A stretch of 64,000 bases of DNA from the NCBI RefSeq assembly GCF_020404845.1, contig NZ_JAIOJZ010000024.1, positions 57,694 to 121,693 on the forward strand. Direction: 5' to 3'. This document shows, piece after piece, positions 25,937-33,761 of the stretch. The position numbers and the translations under genes are program-made. Position 1 is the first letter of the stretch; every line of letters starts with the position of its first letter. This stretch comes from Streptomyces hyderabadensis. Its GTDB lineage: Bacteria; Actinomycetota; Actinomycetes; Streptomycetales; Streptomycetaceae. Under the pieces are notes generated by a model. That model was given only the letters and a program-made list of their open reading frames with translations, made no database searches and was not told the origin of the DNA.

Positions 25937-26800
25937 ATGCCAGAACTGCCCGAGGTCGAGGCGCTCCGCGACTTCCTGACCGAACACCTCACCGGCCACG
26001 AGATCGTCCGCGTCCTGCCGGTGGCGGTCAGCGTCCTGAAGACGTACGACCCCCCGCTCACGGCGTTGGAGGGCCACCGGGTGGCGGCCGTGCACCGCCA
26101 CGGCAAGTTCCTCGACGTCGAGACCGCCGGCGGACCGCACCTGGTGACCCACTTGGCCCGGGCCGGCTGGCTGCAGTGGAAGGACAGCCTGCCCAGCGGC
26201 CTGCCCAAGCCGGGCAGGGGCCCGCTCGCGCTGCGCCTCGCGCTGGAGACCGGCGCGGGCTTCGACCTGACGGAGGCGGGCACGCAGAAGCGGCTCGCGG
26301 TGTACGTCGTGACCGACCCGCGGCAGGTGCCGGGCGTGGCCCGGCTCGGCCCCGACCCGCTCGCCGACGACTTCGACCAGGCGCGTTTCGCCGCCCTCCT
26401 CGACGGCGAGCGGCGGCAGCTCAAGGGCGCCCTGCGCGACCAGAGCCTGATCGCGGGCGTGGGCAACGCGTACAGCGACGAGATCCTGCACGCCGCGAAG
26501 ATGTCCCCGTTCAAACTGGCCGCCTCCCTCACCGACGAGGAGACCGCCCGGCTGTACGCGGCCCTGCGCGGCACGCTCACCGAGGCCGTGGAACGCTCCC
26601 GGGGCATCGCCGCGGGACGCCTGAAGGCCGAGAAGAAGAGCGGGCTGCGGGTCCACGGCCGCACCGGCGAACCCTGCCCGGTGTGCGGCGACACCGTCCG
26701 CGAGGTCTTTTTCAGCGACTCCTCGCTCCAGTACTGCCCGACCTGCCAGACCGGCGGCAAACCGCTGGCGGACCGCAGGATGTCCCGGCTGCTGAAGTGA
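25937..26800 (+). CDS. Fpg/Nei family DNA glycosylase
   Basis: This 287-residue base-excision enzyme begins MPELPEVEALRDFL. The Pro after Met is the catalytic nucleophile and Glu3 assists. The helix-two-turn-helix appears around LIAGVGNAYSDEILHAAKMSPF. The C-terminal zinc finger is C247-X2-C250-X16-C267-X2-C270, followed by the Arg-containing end. It removes oxidised bases and nicks the site. The divergence from classic Fpg fits actinobacterial Nei-type proteins, so substrate preference (8-oxoguanine versus oxidised pyrimidine) is uncertain. It starts 40 bases after the phosphatase gene. Confidence 0.92.
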   Translation: MPELPEVEALRDFLTEHLTGHEIVRVLPVAVSVLKTYDPPLTALEGHRVAAVHRHGKFLDVETAGGPHLVTHLARAGWLQWKDSLPSGLPKPGRGPLALRLALETGAGFDLTEAGTQKRLAVYVVTDPRQVPGVARLGPDPLADDFDQARFAALLDGERRQLKGALRDQSLIAGVGNAYSDEILHAAKMSPFKLAASLTDEETARLYAALRGTLTEAVERSRGIAAGRLKAEKKSGLRVHGRTGEPCPVCGDTVREVFFSDSSLQYCPTCQTGGKPLADRRMSRLLK

Positions 26801-26837
26801 CGGCGGCGCCGCCGCGAGGACGGACGCAGCGGCGCGG

Positions 26838-27488
26838 TCAGCCGGCCGGCAGGGTCACCAGGTGCTCGCCGTCCGCAGTGCGCACCTCGTAGCGGTCGAT
26901 CTGGCCGGGGTGCAGGGCGGCCCCGCCGCGCATGGTGTGCGGCCGGGCGTCGTGCTCGGGGACCATCCAGCTGGTGACCGTCTGCTCCGACCCGTCGCGG
27001 CCGACGGCGACGAGCCGGCACGAACGGGGCCCGGCCCCGTCCTCGACCTCGAGTCGCACGTCCGTGCCCCAGGCCTCGTCCTCGGCCGTGATCCGTGCCC
27101 ACACCCCGGTCCTGGCGTCGGTCGCGGTGAGCTGCGGCGCCGGGTCGCCCTGGCTCGCGTACAGCAGGGCGCCGGGTCCGGCCACCGCGCACACGACGGC
27201 GGCGGCCACGGCGTACAGCACCCGCCTGCGGCCGGCCCGCCGACGGGCGGCCACCGCGGACAGCAGCCGGTCGAGCAGCCCGGGTCCCGGCCTGGTCAGC
27301 GGGTGGACGATACGCGGTGTCGCCTGCCGGTACAGCATCAACTGGCGGGCCGCTGGGCCGAATTCGGTCACCTGGGCCGCGCACCGGGGGCAATCCATGA
27401 GGTGGTCCTCGAAGCGGAAGGCCTCCGCCTCGTCCAGCACGCCGAGCGCGTAGGCGCCGACGTCACGATGCCTTTCCAGGGACCTCAT
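26838..27488 (-). CDS. Zinc-binding anti-sigma factor, single-pass membrane protein
   Basis: This 216-residue protein has the ZAS motif H29-X3-C33-X2-C36 in FEDHLMDCPRC, with a further His7. These residues usually bind zinc and the sigma factor. One membrane span lies at about residues 89-111 (VLYAVAAAVVCAVAGPGAL). An outer domain of about 100 residues includes paired charged segments and TSWMVPEHDARPH. It should hold the ECF sigma factor encoded at 28316-28870 inactive at the membrane. ATG at 27488 has GAGGA upstream. A different gene separates it from the sigma gene, which is unusual for such pairs. Confidence 0.9.
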   Translation of the reverse strand: MRSLERHRDVGAYALGVLDEAEAFRFEDHLMDCPRCAAQVTEFGPAARQLMLYRQATPRIVHPLTRPGPGLLDRLLSAVAARRRAGRRRVLYAVAAAVVCAVAGPGALLYASQGDPAPQLTATDARTGVWARITAEDEAWGTDVRLEVEDGAGPRSCRLVAVGRDGSEQTVTSWMVPEHDARPHTMRGGAALHPGQIDRYEVRTADGEHLVTLPAG

Positions 27489-27658
27489 GCCGAATCCTCG
27501 TACCGTTGGGTGCGGGTGGGGTTACTCCTTGCTCCCACCCGTACGCACCGGACCGCCGAATCACTCAAGCCACCGCGCAATCGCGACCAAGGTGTTCGGA
27601 GCGGCCCGGGGCGCGGATTGGTCCCTGCCGAGGAAAGTTCCGCGAGGCCGGCCGGAGG

Positions 27659-28174
27659 CTAGAACAGGTGGATGGCGAGGTGCCCCAGCGGCAGCCCGAG
27701 CTGCCAGGCCGGCGTCCACACCTTCGGCCCCTCGTCCTCCCCGGTCACCGGTGCTCCGCCGGGGACCGCGTTCAGGTCCGGGGCGAGCAGTTCGGTCTCC
27801 TGGAGCCAGCGCCAGGCGGCCCGGGCCAGCTCCAGGTCCGGCGAGTGGCGTCCGGCGGCGACCGCGTCGGCCGTGGCCTCGGCCAGCCGTCCGTGCACCC
27901 ACTCGTGCCAGGGCTGGTCGTAGGCGGTCAGGGACAGCCAGGTCTCCAGGTGGGTGACGACCCGGATGCCGCTCAGTTCGTTCTCCGTGTCGGACAGGAA
28001 GACGGTGAGCGCCAGCGCGTCGCGGCCGGCGCGGAACTCGAAGGACGTCGGCGGCATCAGGTCGCCGGTCCGCAGCAGCTCGTCGGCGATGTACTCGGCG
28101 TACAACCACGCCATGGGAACGCTCAGTTCGCCCCCGCCGGTGCCGTCCGTGCTCTCTTGACCTCTGTGCAGCAT
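27659..28174 (-). CDS. Conserved-looking protein of unknown function between sigma and anti-sigma genes
   Basis: This 171-residue acidic, soluble protein has no signal peptide or membrane segment. Segments that look structured are MAWLYAEYIADELLRTGDL, FEFRAGRDALALTVFLSD and a Trp-rich stretch (LETWLSLTAYDQPWHEWVHG). I do not recognise the family. The start chosen is ATG at 28174, which has GGAGGAAG upstream; the longer frame to 28222 has no better site. It reads in the same direction as the ECF sigma gene before it and the anti-sigma gene after it, with 141- and 170-base gaps, so it may belong to the same regulon. Confidence 0.75.
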   Translation of the reverse strand: MLHRGQESTDGTGGGELSVPMAWLYAEYIADELLRTGDLMPPTSFEFRAGRDALALTVFLSDTENELSGIRVVTHLETWLSLTAYDQPWHEWVHGRLAEATADAVAAGRHSPDLELARAAWRWLQETELLAPDLNAVPGGAPVTGEDEGPKVWTPAWQLGLPLGHLAIHLF

Positions 28175-28315
28175 CCCTTCCTGCCTTCCTCCGGTGCGTG
28201 CGCGTCGCCCGACCCGGGTCATGGGCCCCCGTCCGGAACACGGATGAGGACAGCCGACTGCTCAACCGGGGTCCTGGGCAAGGCGCTTTACGGAGGTTTG
28301 ACCATAGGGCCGGTT

Positions 28316-28870
28316 TCACCGCAGGTCGGCGGCGTATCCCGGTAGCACCCTGCGCATGGCGCGCAGCGCGTAGTATGCGCGGGACTTCACGGTACCGGGT
28401 GGGATGCCGAGCGCGGCCGCCGCTTCCGCCACGCTCGCCCCCTGGAAGTACACCAGCACCAGGACTTCACGGTGCTCCGGAGTGAGTGTCTTCACAGCCT
28501 CGCGCACATCGAGGGCCGCGGCGGCCCGTTCGGCGTGGTCCGCGCAGACGCGCGCGTTCTCCAGCACCGCGTCGCCGACCTCCGCGGGGCGCGCCTGGCG
28601 GGCGCGGCGCGCGTCGATCGCGAGCCGCCGGGCCACGGTGAGCAGCCACGGCCGTACGGAGTCGAAGTCGTCGGCGCGCAGGGCCTCGGGATGCTGCCAG
28701 GCGCGGACCAGGGTCTCCTGCACCAGGTCCTCGGCACGCTGCCGGTCGCCGTCGCTGAGCCGCAGCAGCAGCGCGAAGAGCGGCCGGCCGTGCTCGCGCT
28801 GCAGTGCGGCGAGCTCGTGCTCGGCGGTCGTCCCGTTCGCTGTGTCCGTCAGGGTGATTCCGGCCGTCAT
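28316..28870 (-). CDS. ECF-subfamily RNA polymerase sigma factor
   Basis: This 184-residue sigma-70-family protein has region 2 at about residues 20-90 (LFALLLRLSDGDRQRAEDLV, ETLVRAWQHPE, RPWLLTVARRLAIDARRA). Region 4 is at about 122-175 (VKTLTPEHREVLVLVYFQGA, SVAEAAAALGIPPGTVKSR). It directs RNA polymerase to stress-type promoters when freed from its anti-sigma factor, presumably the zinc protein at 26838-27488. The ATG at 28870 lacks a clear ribosome site. The upstream region holds short tandem repeats. Confidence 0.93.
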   Translation of the reverse strand: MTAGITLTDTANGTTAEHELAALQREHGRPLFALLLRLSDGDRQRAEDLVQETLVRAWQHPEALRADDFDSVRPWLLTVARRLAIDARRARQARPAEVGDAVLENARVCADHAERAAAALDVREAVKTLTPEHREVLVLVYFQGASVAEAAAALGIPPGTVKSRAYYALRAMRRVLPGYAADLR

Positions 28871-28943
28871 GGCCGTATGGCACCGCAGGGGGCGGCGCGG
28901 GGACAGGGCGCACGCACGGGTGTGCGGCGGACGGTCGATCGCG

Positions 28944-29008
28944 TCGACGAACGGTTCGACGAACGGTCGGCGTGCGGACCGCGTGCGGCGGGCGTGCGGA
29001 CCGCGTGC
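28944..29008. repeat. Short tandem repeats upstream of the ECF sigma gene
   Basis: TCGACGAACGGT is repeated head to tail (28944-28955, 28956-28967). GGCGTGCGGACCGCGTGC (18 bases) occurs at 28969-28986 and 28991-29008, a 22-base period. They lie in the divergent region between the sigma gene and capA. They may be protein-binding repeats or slippage products. Confidence 0.6.
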
Positions 29009-29132
29009 CGTCCGCGCATCCCGGACGGGCTAATGGGCGTGTCGGAGCCGCCCGGCGCAGGCAGCACCTCTTTACCTGTTTGTAAGTAAATGTGACTTTT
29101 CATCGGTGTGTGCGACCCAGCGGAGTGAACGG

Positions 29133-30287
29133 ATGATCACACGCAGCCGCCAGGTGGCCCTGGCCCTGACCGCCCTCCTCACCGCGGGCGCGGCCTGCCA
29201 GGCCCGCGACCACGAACCCCCGAAGCCGCCGGCGCCCGCACCGTCCGCCGCGGACACCGGTGCCTTCACCCTGGTCGCCTCCGGGGACGTGCTCCCGCAC
29301 GACTCGATCATCGAGCGGGCCCGCTTCGACGCGGGCGGCCGCGGCCACGACTTCCGCCCCATGCTCGCCGGCGCCCGGCCCGTCGTCGCACCGGCCGACC
29401 TCGCCCTGTGCCACATGGAGACCGTCTACGGCGCGAACGGCGACTACAGCGGCTACCCGCTCTTCAAGTCCCCGCCCGAGGTGGCCAAGGCGCTCGCCGC
29501 CACCGGCTACGACGGCTGCTCCACCGCCTCCAACCACAGCGTCGACGACGGCGCGGACGGCATCCGCCGCACCCTGGACGCCCTCGACCGCGCGGGCGTA
29601 CGGCACGCCGGTACGGCCCGCACCGAGGCCGAGGCGGACATCGCGACGGTGCTGCGCGCGGGCCGGGCCCAGGTGGCCCACCTCGCCTACACCCTGCACA
29701 CCAACGGACACCCGCTGCCCGCGGACCAGCCCTGGGCGGTCGGACTGATCGACGAGGCGCGTGTCGTCGCGGACGCGCGGGCCGCCCGCGGGGCCGGGGC
29801 TGACGTCGTCGTCGTGTCGCTGCACTGGGGCACCGAGTGGCAGGACGAGCCCGACGGGGACCAGGTGGCCCTGGCCCGGAGCCTGACCGCGGCCCGCACC
29901 GGCGACCGCCCCGACATCGACCTGATCCTCGGCACCCACGCCCACGTCCCGCAGGCCTACGAGAAGGTCAACGGCACCTGGGTGGTCTACGGCATGGGGG
30001 ACCAGATCGCGGGCGAGATGGTCAACGACCAGGGGGTCCGGGACCCGCGCGGCAACCAGTCGACCATCGGCCGCTTCACCTTCGCCCCGCCCGACCGGGC
30101 CGGCGAACGCTGGAAGGTGACGAAGGCAGAGTTCGTCCCGCAGCTGTTCGACGTGGACGCCGGCCGGGTGGTGAACCTCAACCGGGCGATCGACGAGGGC
30201 GCCGACGTACGCGCCGTGCGCGACCGCATCCGCGACGTGGTGCTCAGCCGGGGCGCCGCCGGGGACGGGCTGGTGATGGGCAAGTAG
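29133..30287 (+). CDS. CapA family (poly-gamma-glutamate capsule-type) metallophosphatase-fold protein, exported
   Basis: This 384-residue protein has an N-terminal hydrophobic signal ending in GAAC, a poor lipobox, so it may be secreted or lipid-anchored. The CapA fold signatures are present: LVASGDVLPHDSIIERA, CHMETVYG, ASNHSVDDGADGIRRTLDAL, VVVSLHWGTEW and LGTHAHVPQAYEKV-NGTWVVYGMGD. CapA proteins relate to calcineurin-like phosphatases and take part in gamma-glutamyl polymer or wall metabolism. No capB/capC is nearby, so the role here is open. The ATG at 29133 has GGAG upstream. Upstream DNA at 29066-29100 is AT-rich for this genome (TTTACCTGTTTGTAAGTAAA) and is the likely promoter. Confidence 0.85.
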   Translation: MITRSRQVALALTALLTAGAACQARDHEPPKPPAPAPSAADTGAFTLVASGDVLPHDSIIERARFDAGGRGHDFRPMLAGARPVVAPADLALCHMETVYGANGDYSGYPLFKSPPEVAKALAATGYDGCSTASNHSVDDGADGIRRTLDALDRAGVRHAGTARTEAEADIATVLRAGRAQVAHLAYTLHTNGHPLPADQPWAVGLIDEARVVADARAARGAGADVVVVSLHWGTEWQDEPDGDQVALARSLTAARTGDRPDIDLILGTHAHVPQAYEKVNGTWVVYGMGDQIAGEMVNDQGVRDPRGNQSTIGRFTFAPPDRAGERWKVTKAEFVPQLFDVDAGRVVNLNRAIDEGADVRAVRDRIRDVVLSRGAAGDGLVMGK

Positions 30288-30288
30288 C

Positions 30289-30762
30289 TCAGGCGTCCGC
30301 CACGTGGTCCAGGGCCGTCAGCATGGCCCCCAGTACCCGCAGGCAGGTGGTGACGTCGGCGTCCGTGAGGCCCTGGCCGACCTCGCGCAGCAGTCGGTGC
30401 TCCCGGTCGAGGACCGCGTCGATCGCGTCCCGGCCGCGGTCGGTCAGCCGGATCAGCGAGGACCGGCGGTGCGCCGGGTTCGGGATGCTTTCCACCAGGC
30501 CCTGCGCCGCGGCGTCGTTGACCATCCGCTGGACGAACTGACGGCTGATCGCCTGGGCCCGGCCCATCTGCGGCACGGTCATCGGCCCGCCGCGCCGCAG
30601 CATCGTCAGCACGGCGCGGACGCCCACGGACAGGCCGTCGGCGGCCAGGCCCTGCTCGACGCCGCGCTGCGCGCGCCGGTAGAGCGGGCCGACCAGGTCG
30701 TACACCTCGGTGAGCCGCCGGGCGAGGGCGTCCGGGGGGAGGGGCGCGTCGATGTCGTTCAC
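30289..30762 (-). CDS. MarR family transcriptional regulator
   Basis: This 157-residue winged-helix protein has helix-turn-helix sequence at about residues 50-80 (GPMTVPQMGRAQAISRQFVQ) and the wing ESIPNPAHRRSSLIRLTDRG. The GTG at 30762 is chosen because the MarR fold starts here and the longer frame crosses the operator region. It is divergent from an alpha/beta hydrolase gene, with palindromes in between, and probably represses that gene and itself. Confidence 0.9.
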   Translation of the reverse strand: MNDIDAPLPPDALARRLTEVYDLVGPLYRRAQRGVEQGLAADGLSVGVRAVLTMLRRGGPMTVPQMGRAQAISRQFVQRMVNDAAAQGLVESIPNPAHRRSSLIRLTDRGRDAIDAVLDREHRLLREVGQGLTDADVTTCLRVLGAMLTALDHVADA

Positions 30763-30783
30763 CCCGCCATCATGACACCTCAG

Positions 30784-30823
30784 TTGCCAAACTTGGGAAC
30801 AGCATGACACCTTGGTTGTCATG
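30784..30823. promoter_or_regulatory. Two MarR-type palindromic operators, one overlapping the hydrolase start codon
   Basis: TTGCCAA-AC-TTGGGAA (30784-30799) and CATGACA-N7-TGTCATG (30803-30823) are inverted repeats of the size MarR dimers bind. The second also occurs as a half-site, CATGACACCT at 30771-30780. The right end of the second palindrome contains the ATG of the hydrolase (30821), so binding there would block initiation. Confidence 0.65.
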
Positions 30824-31636
30824 AATGCTGCTTCGGATCTCCGCTTCTTCACCTCCTCGGACGGGGACCTCGCATACCGCGACACCGGATCCGGGGACCT
30901 CGTGGTGCTGCTCCACTCGGGGTTCGTCGACCACCGTCTGTACGACGCCCAGATCCCGGCCCTGGCCGCCGGTCACCGCGTGATCGCTCCCGACGTGCGC
31001 GGCCACGGCTTCTCGGCCAACGCCACGGAGCCCTTCCGCTGGGCGGACGACCTGGCCGGGCTGCTGCGCCACCTGGACGCCGGTCCCGCCGTGCTCGTCG
31101 GTCTGTCCATGGGCGGCGGGATCGCCACCGACACCGCCCTCGAATACCCGGAGCTGGTCCGGGCGGTGGTCGCCTGCGGCGCCGCGACCAGCGACTTCGA
31201 GTACACCGATCCCTGGTACCGGGAGATCCAGGCGGAATACGCCCGCACCCTGGCGGCGGGCGACCTCGACGGCTGGCTCGCCGCGTTCCTGCGCGTGGTC
31301 CCCGGGCCGGCCCGGACGGCGGACGACATCGATCCCGGCATCCTGCGCCGGCTGGGCGAGATGGCCCTCCACACGATGTCCAAGCACAGTCCCGGCGAAC
31401 CCGTCCTGCACACGCCGATGACCGACACGTGGGCCCGGGTGCCGGAGATCGACGTGCCGGTCCTCGCCGTCAACGGCTCGCTCGAACCGGACGACCTCAC
31501 CGGCGCTGCCGAGCGGCTGGTCCGCACCGTCCGTGACGGCCGGTCCGTGACCGTCGACGGCGCAGGCCACTACACGAACCTGGAGCGGCCGGCGGAGTTC
31601 AACAAGATCCTGCTGGACTTCCTGCGCACCCTCTAA
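30821..31636 (+). CDS. Alpha/beta hydrolase
   Basis: This 271-residue hydrolase has the nucleophile elbow GLSMGGG (S96), the oxyanion region LLHSGFVDHR and a C-terminal His250 (GAGHYTNLE). It resembles small esterases, epoxide hydrolases and 3-oxoadipate enol-lactonases. The substrate is unknown. There is no ribosome site before ATG 30821 and the start lies in an operator palindrome, suggesting a leaderless mRNA. It is divergent from the MarR gene. Its stop codon overlaps the stop of the convergent permease gene by two bases. Confidence 0.9.
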   Translation: MNAASDLRFFTSSDGDLAYRDTGSGDLVVLLHSGFVDHRLYDAQIPALAAGHRVIAPDVRGHGFSANATEPFRWADDLAGLLRHLDAGPAVLVGLSMGGGIATDTALEYPELVRAVVACGAATSDFEYTDPWYREIQAEYARTLAAGDLDGWLAAFLRVVPGPARTADDIDPGILRRLGEMALHTMSKHSPGEPVLHTPMTDTWARVPEIDVPVLAVNGSLEPDDLTGAAERLVRTVRDGRSVTVDGAGHYTNLERPAEFNKILLDFLRTL

Positions 31637-33039
31637 CGCCGCGCCAGCTCCGACTTCCGGTACGAGTACGCGAAGTAGATCACCAGACCGACCAGGAACC
31701 ACACGGCGAACCGCACCCACGTCTGCCACTGCAGGAACGTGATCAGCCAGATCGAGAAGACGATGCCCAGGGCCGGCACGAACGGCATCCACGGGGTGCG
31801 GAAGGTGCGCGGCAGGTCCGGCTGCCGGTAGCGCAGCACGATCACCGCCGCGCACACCACCACGAACGCCAGCAGGATGCCGATGTTGGTCAGCTCCGCC
31901 GCCTCGCCGATCGGCAGGAAGCCCGCGATCACGGCCGAGGCGACCCCGACGATCCAGGTGACCCGCGTCGGCACGTGCCGCGTCGGGTGGGTCTTGGCGA
32001 ACCACTTGGGCAGCAGCCCGTCGCGCGACATGGAGAACCACACGCGGGTGACGCCCAGCATGAAGGTGAACATCACCGTGAGGATGCCGATGATGGCGCC
32101 CACCGCGATGATGTCGGCCAGCGAACCGAGCCCCACCGACTTGAACGCCGTCGAGAAGCCGCTCTCCGGGTCGATGTCCTTGTAGTTCTGCATGCCGGTC
32201 AGCACCAGACAGGCCGCGACGTACAGCACCATCGAGATGATCAGCGAGTAGATGATCGCCTTCGGCATGTGCCGCTGGGCGTCCTTCGACTCCTCGGCCG
32301 CCGTCGACATGGCGTCGTAGCCGAAGACCGCAAAGAACACCGTCGCCGCGCCGGTGAACGCCCCGCCGACCCCGAACGGGAAGAACGGGTGGTAGTTCGA
32401 GCTGTTGATGTGGAAGACGCCGACCCCGATCACCAGCAGCACCACGAGCACCTTCAGCACGACCACGACCATCTCGAAGCGGGCCGCGTTCTTGATGCCC
32501 AGCGTCAGCAGGTACGCGATCAGCAGGCACAGCACGGCCGCGAACAGGTCGACCTTGTGCCCGTCGCCGGTGCCGGGCGCCCCCAGCATCCAGTTCGGCA
32601 GGTCGGCGCCCATCTCGCCGACCAGGAAGCTGAAGTAGCCCGAGATGCCGATCGCGACCACCGCCACGATCGCCGTGTACTCCAGGAGCAGGTCCCAGCC
32701 GATGAACCAGCCCACCAGCTCGCCCAGGACCGCGTACCCGTAGGTGTAGGCGGAGCCCGCCTTCGGGATCAGCCCGGCGAACTCGGCGTACGACAGGGCG
32801 GCCGCCGCGCTCGCCACACCGGCGATGAGGAAGGAGATGAGCACCGCGGGGCCCGCCGTGCCGTTGGCGACCGTGCCGGCCAGCGTGAAGATCCCGGCCC
32901 CGATGATGCCGCCGACGCCGATCGCGGTCAGCTGCCACAGCCCCAGCGAGCGGGTCAGGCCGCCGCCGCTCTCCGTCTCCTCGATGTGCTCGATGGGTTT
33001 GCGGCGGAGAACACCCTCACCTGCGCGGAACCTGGCCAT
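31633..33039 (-). CDS. APC-superfamily amino-acid permease (cationic amino-acid transporter-like)
   Basis: This 468-residue membrane protein has about 12 hydrophobic segments. The APC signature IGVGGIIGAGIFTLAGTVAN follows the first amphipathic stretch. Later motifs are SYAEFAGLIPKAGSAYTYGY and FGYDAMSTAAEES. It would import amino acids by proton symport or exchange; the sequence style fits the CAT/YfnA group. The ATG at 33039 (MARFRAG) is preceded by AAAGAGGTGAGG; the frame runs further upstream but without support. It is convergent with the hydrolase gene. Confidence 0.92.
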   Translation of the reverse strand: MARFRAGEGVLRRKPIEHIEETESGGGLTRSLGLWQLTAIGVGGIIGAGIFTLAGTVANGTAGPAVLISFLIAGVASAAAALSYAEFAGLIPKAGSAYTYGYAVLGELVGWFIGWDLLLEYTAIVAVVAIGISGYFSFLVGEMGADLPNWMLGAPGTGDGHKVDLFAAVLCLLIAYLLTLGIKNAARFEMVVVVLKVLVVLLVIGVGVFHINSSNYHPFFPFGVGGAFTGAATVFFAVFGYDAMSTAAEESKDAQRHMPKAIIYSLIISMVLYVAACLVLTGMQNYKDIDPESGFSTAFKSVGLGSLADIIAVGAIIGILTVMFTFMLGVTRVWFSMSRDGLLPKWFAKTHPTRHVPTRVTWIVGVASAVIAGFLPIGEAAELTNIGILLAFVVVCAAVIVLRYRQPDLPRTFRTPWMPFVPALGIVFSIWLITFLQWQTWVRFAVWFLVGLVIYFAYSYRKSELARR

Positions 33040-33115
33040 GCGCCTCACCTCTTTGTGATCGGCAAACGGCTGACGGTGGATCATGATGACGCACGCACGT
33101 CCGTGACGGAAGCCA

Positions 33116-33175
33116 CGACGCACAAGGACCACGACGCACACCACCGACGCACAAAGGACCCGAGACGCACACCAC
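33116..33175. repeat. Imperfect tandem repeat upstream of the permease gene
   Basis: A roughly 30-base unit occurs twice head to tail (33116-33144 and 33145-33175). Each copy consists of CGACGCACAAGGAC-like and GACGCACACCAC parts, the second with small insertions. It lies in the 150-base gap between the universal stress protein gene and the permease ATG, in the permease leader or promoter. Confidence 0.6.
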
Positions 33176-33189
33176 CGGCCCGACCGGGG

Positions 33190-33651
33190 CTACGGCACCA
33201 CCGTCACCGGCCAGCGTCCCGCCTTCACCAGCCGCACCGCGACCGAGCCGACGAACCGGTGGCCCGCCTGCTCGGAGGCGCCCACCACCACCGCGTCCGC
33301 CTTCAGCTCGTCGGCCGTCTGCACCAGACCGCTGTACGGATCGCCGCGGAACGTGTGGAACTCCCAGCGGACGTCGAATATCCCCTTCGCCCGCTCCGTC
33401 GCCTCCCGGATGTGGGCGACCAGGTCCTCGGCGATCTCGTCGGTCGTCTCCGCCACCGACGCCCCGAGCGCCGCACCGCCCGCCAGCACCGGCTGCACGT
33501 ACACCACGGCGAGCAGGGCGCCCTGCCGCCTGGCCAGCCCACCGGCGTAGGCCGCGGCCCGCAGGGAGGAGTCGGAGCCGTCCACACCGACGACGATGAC
33601 CTTCGGCCCGTCCGTGCCGCGTTCGAACTGATGGGAGTGCTGTTCCGTCAC
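33190..33651 (-). CDS. Universal stress protein (UspA family)
   Basis: This 153-residue cytoplasmic protein has the Usp fold: KVIVVGVDGSDSSLRAAAYA at the start and VVVGASEQAGHRFVGSVAVR near the end. The ATP-binding loop is only a loose match to GX2GX9G(S/T), so nucleotide binding is uncertain. The first 15 residues are His/Gln/Glu-rich and extend the usual start. It reads toward the permease and is divergent from the NodB deacetylase gene. Confidence 0.9.
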   Translation of the reverse strand: MTEQHSHQFERGTDGPKVIVVGVDGSDSSLRAAAYAGGLARRQGALLAVVYVQPVLAGGAALGASVAETTDEIAEDLVAHIREATERAKGIFDVRWEFHTFRGDPYSGLVQTADELKADAVVVGASEQAGHRFVGSVAVRLVKAGRWPVTVVP

Positions 33652-33761
33652 GCGGCGAGGTTATCGGAGACCCGGGTGATCTTGAGCCGGGCGGGTGGTT
33701 TCGTGCCGCCGCCCCGGTGTTGCTCAGGTGCGGCACACCGCGACCGGGCGACTGATGAGTC

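Noticed and set aside
33116..33175. Possible CRISPR-like repeat
   Set aside because: There are only two imperfect head-to-tail units with no spacers and no cas genes.
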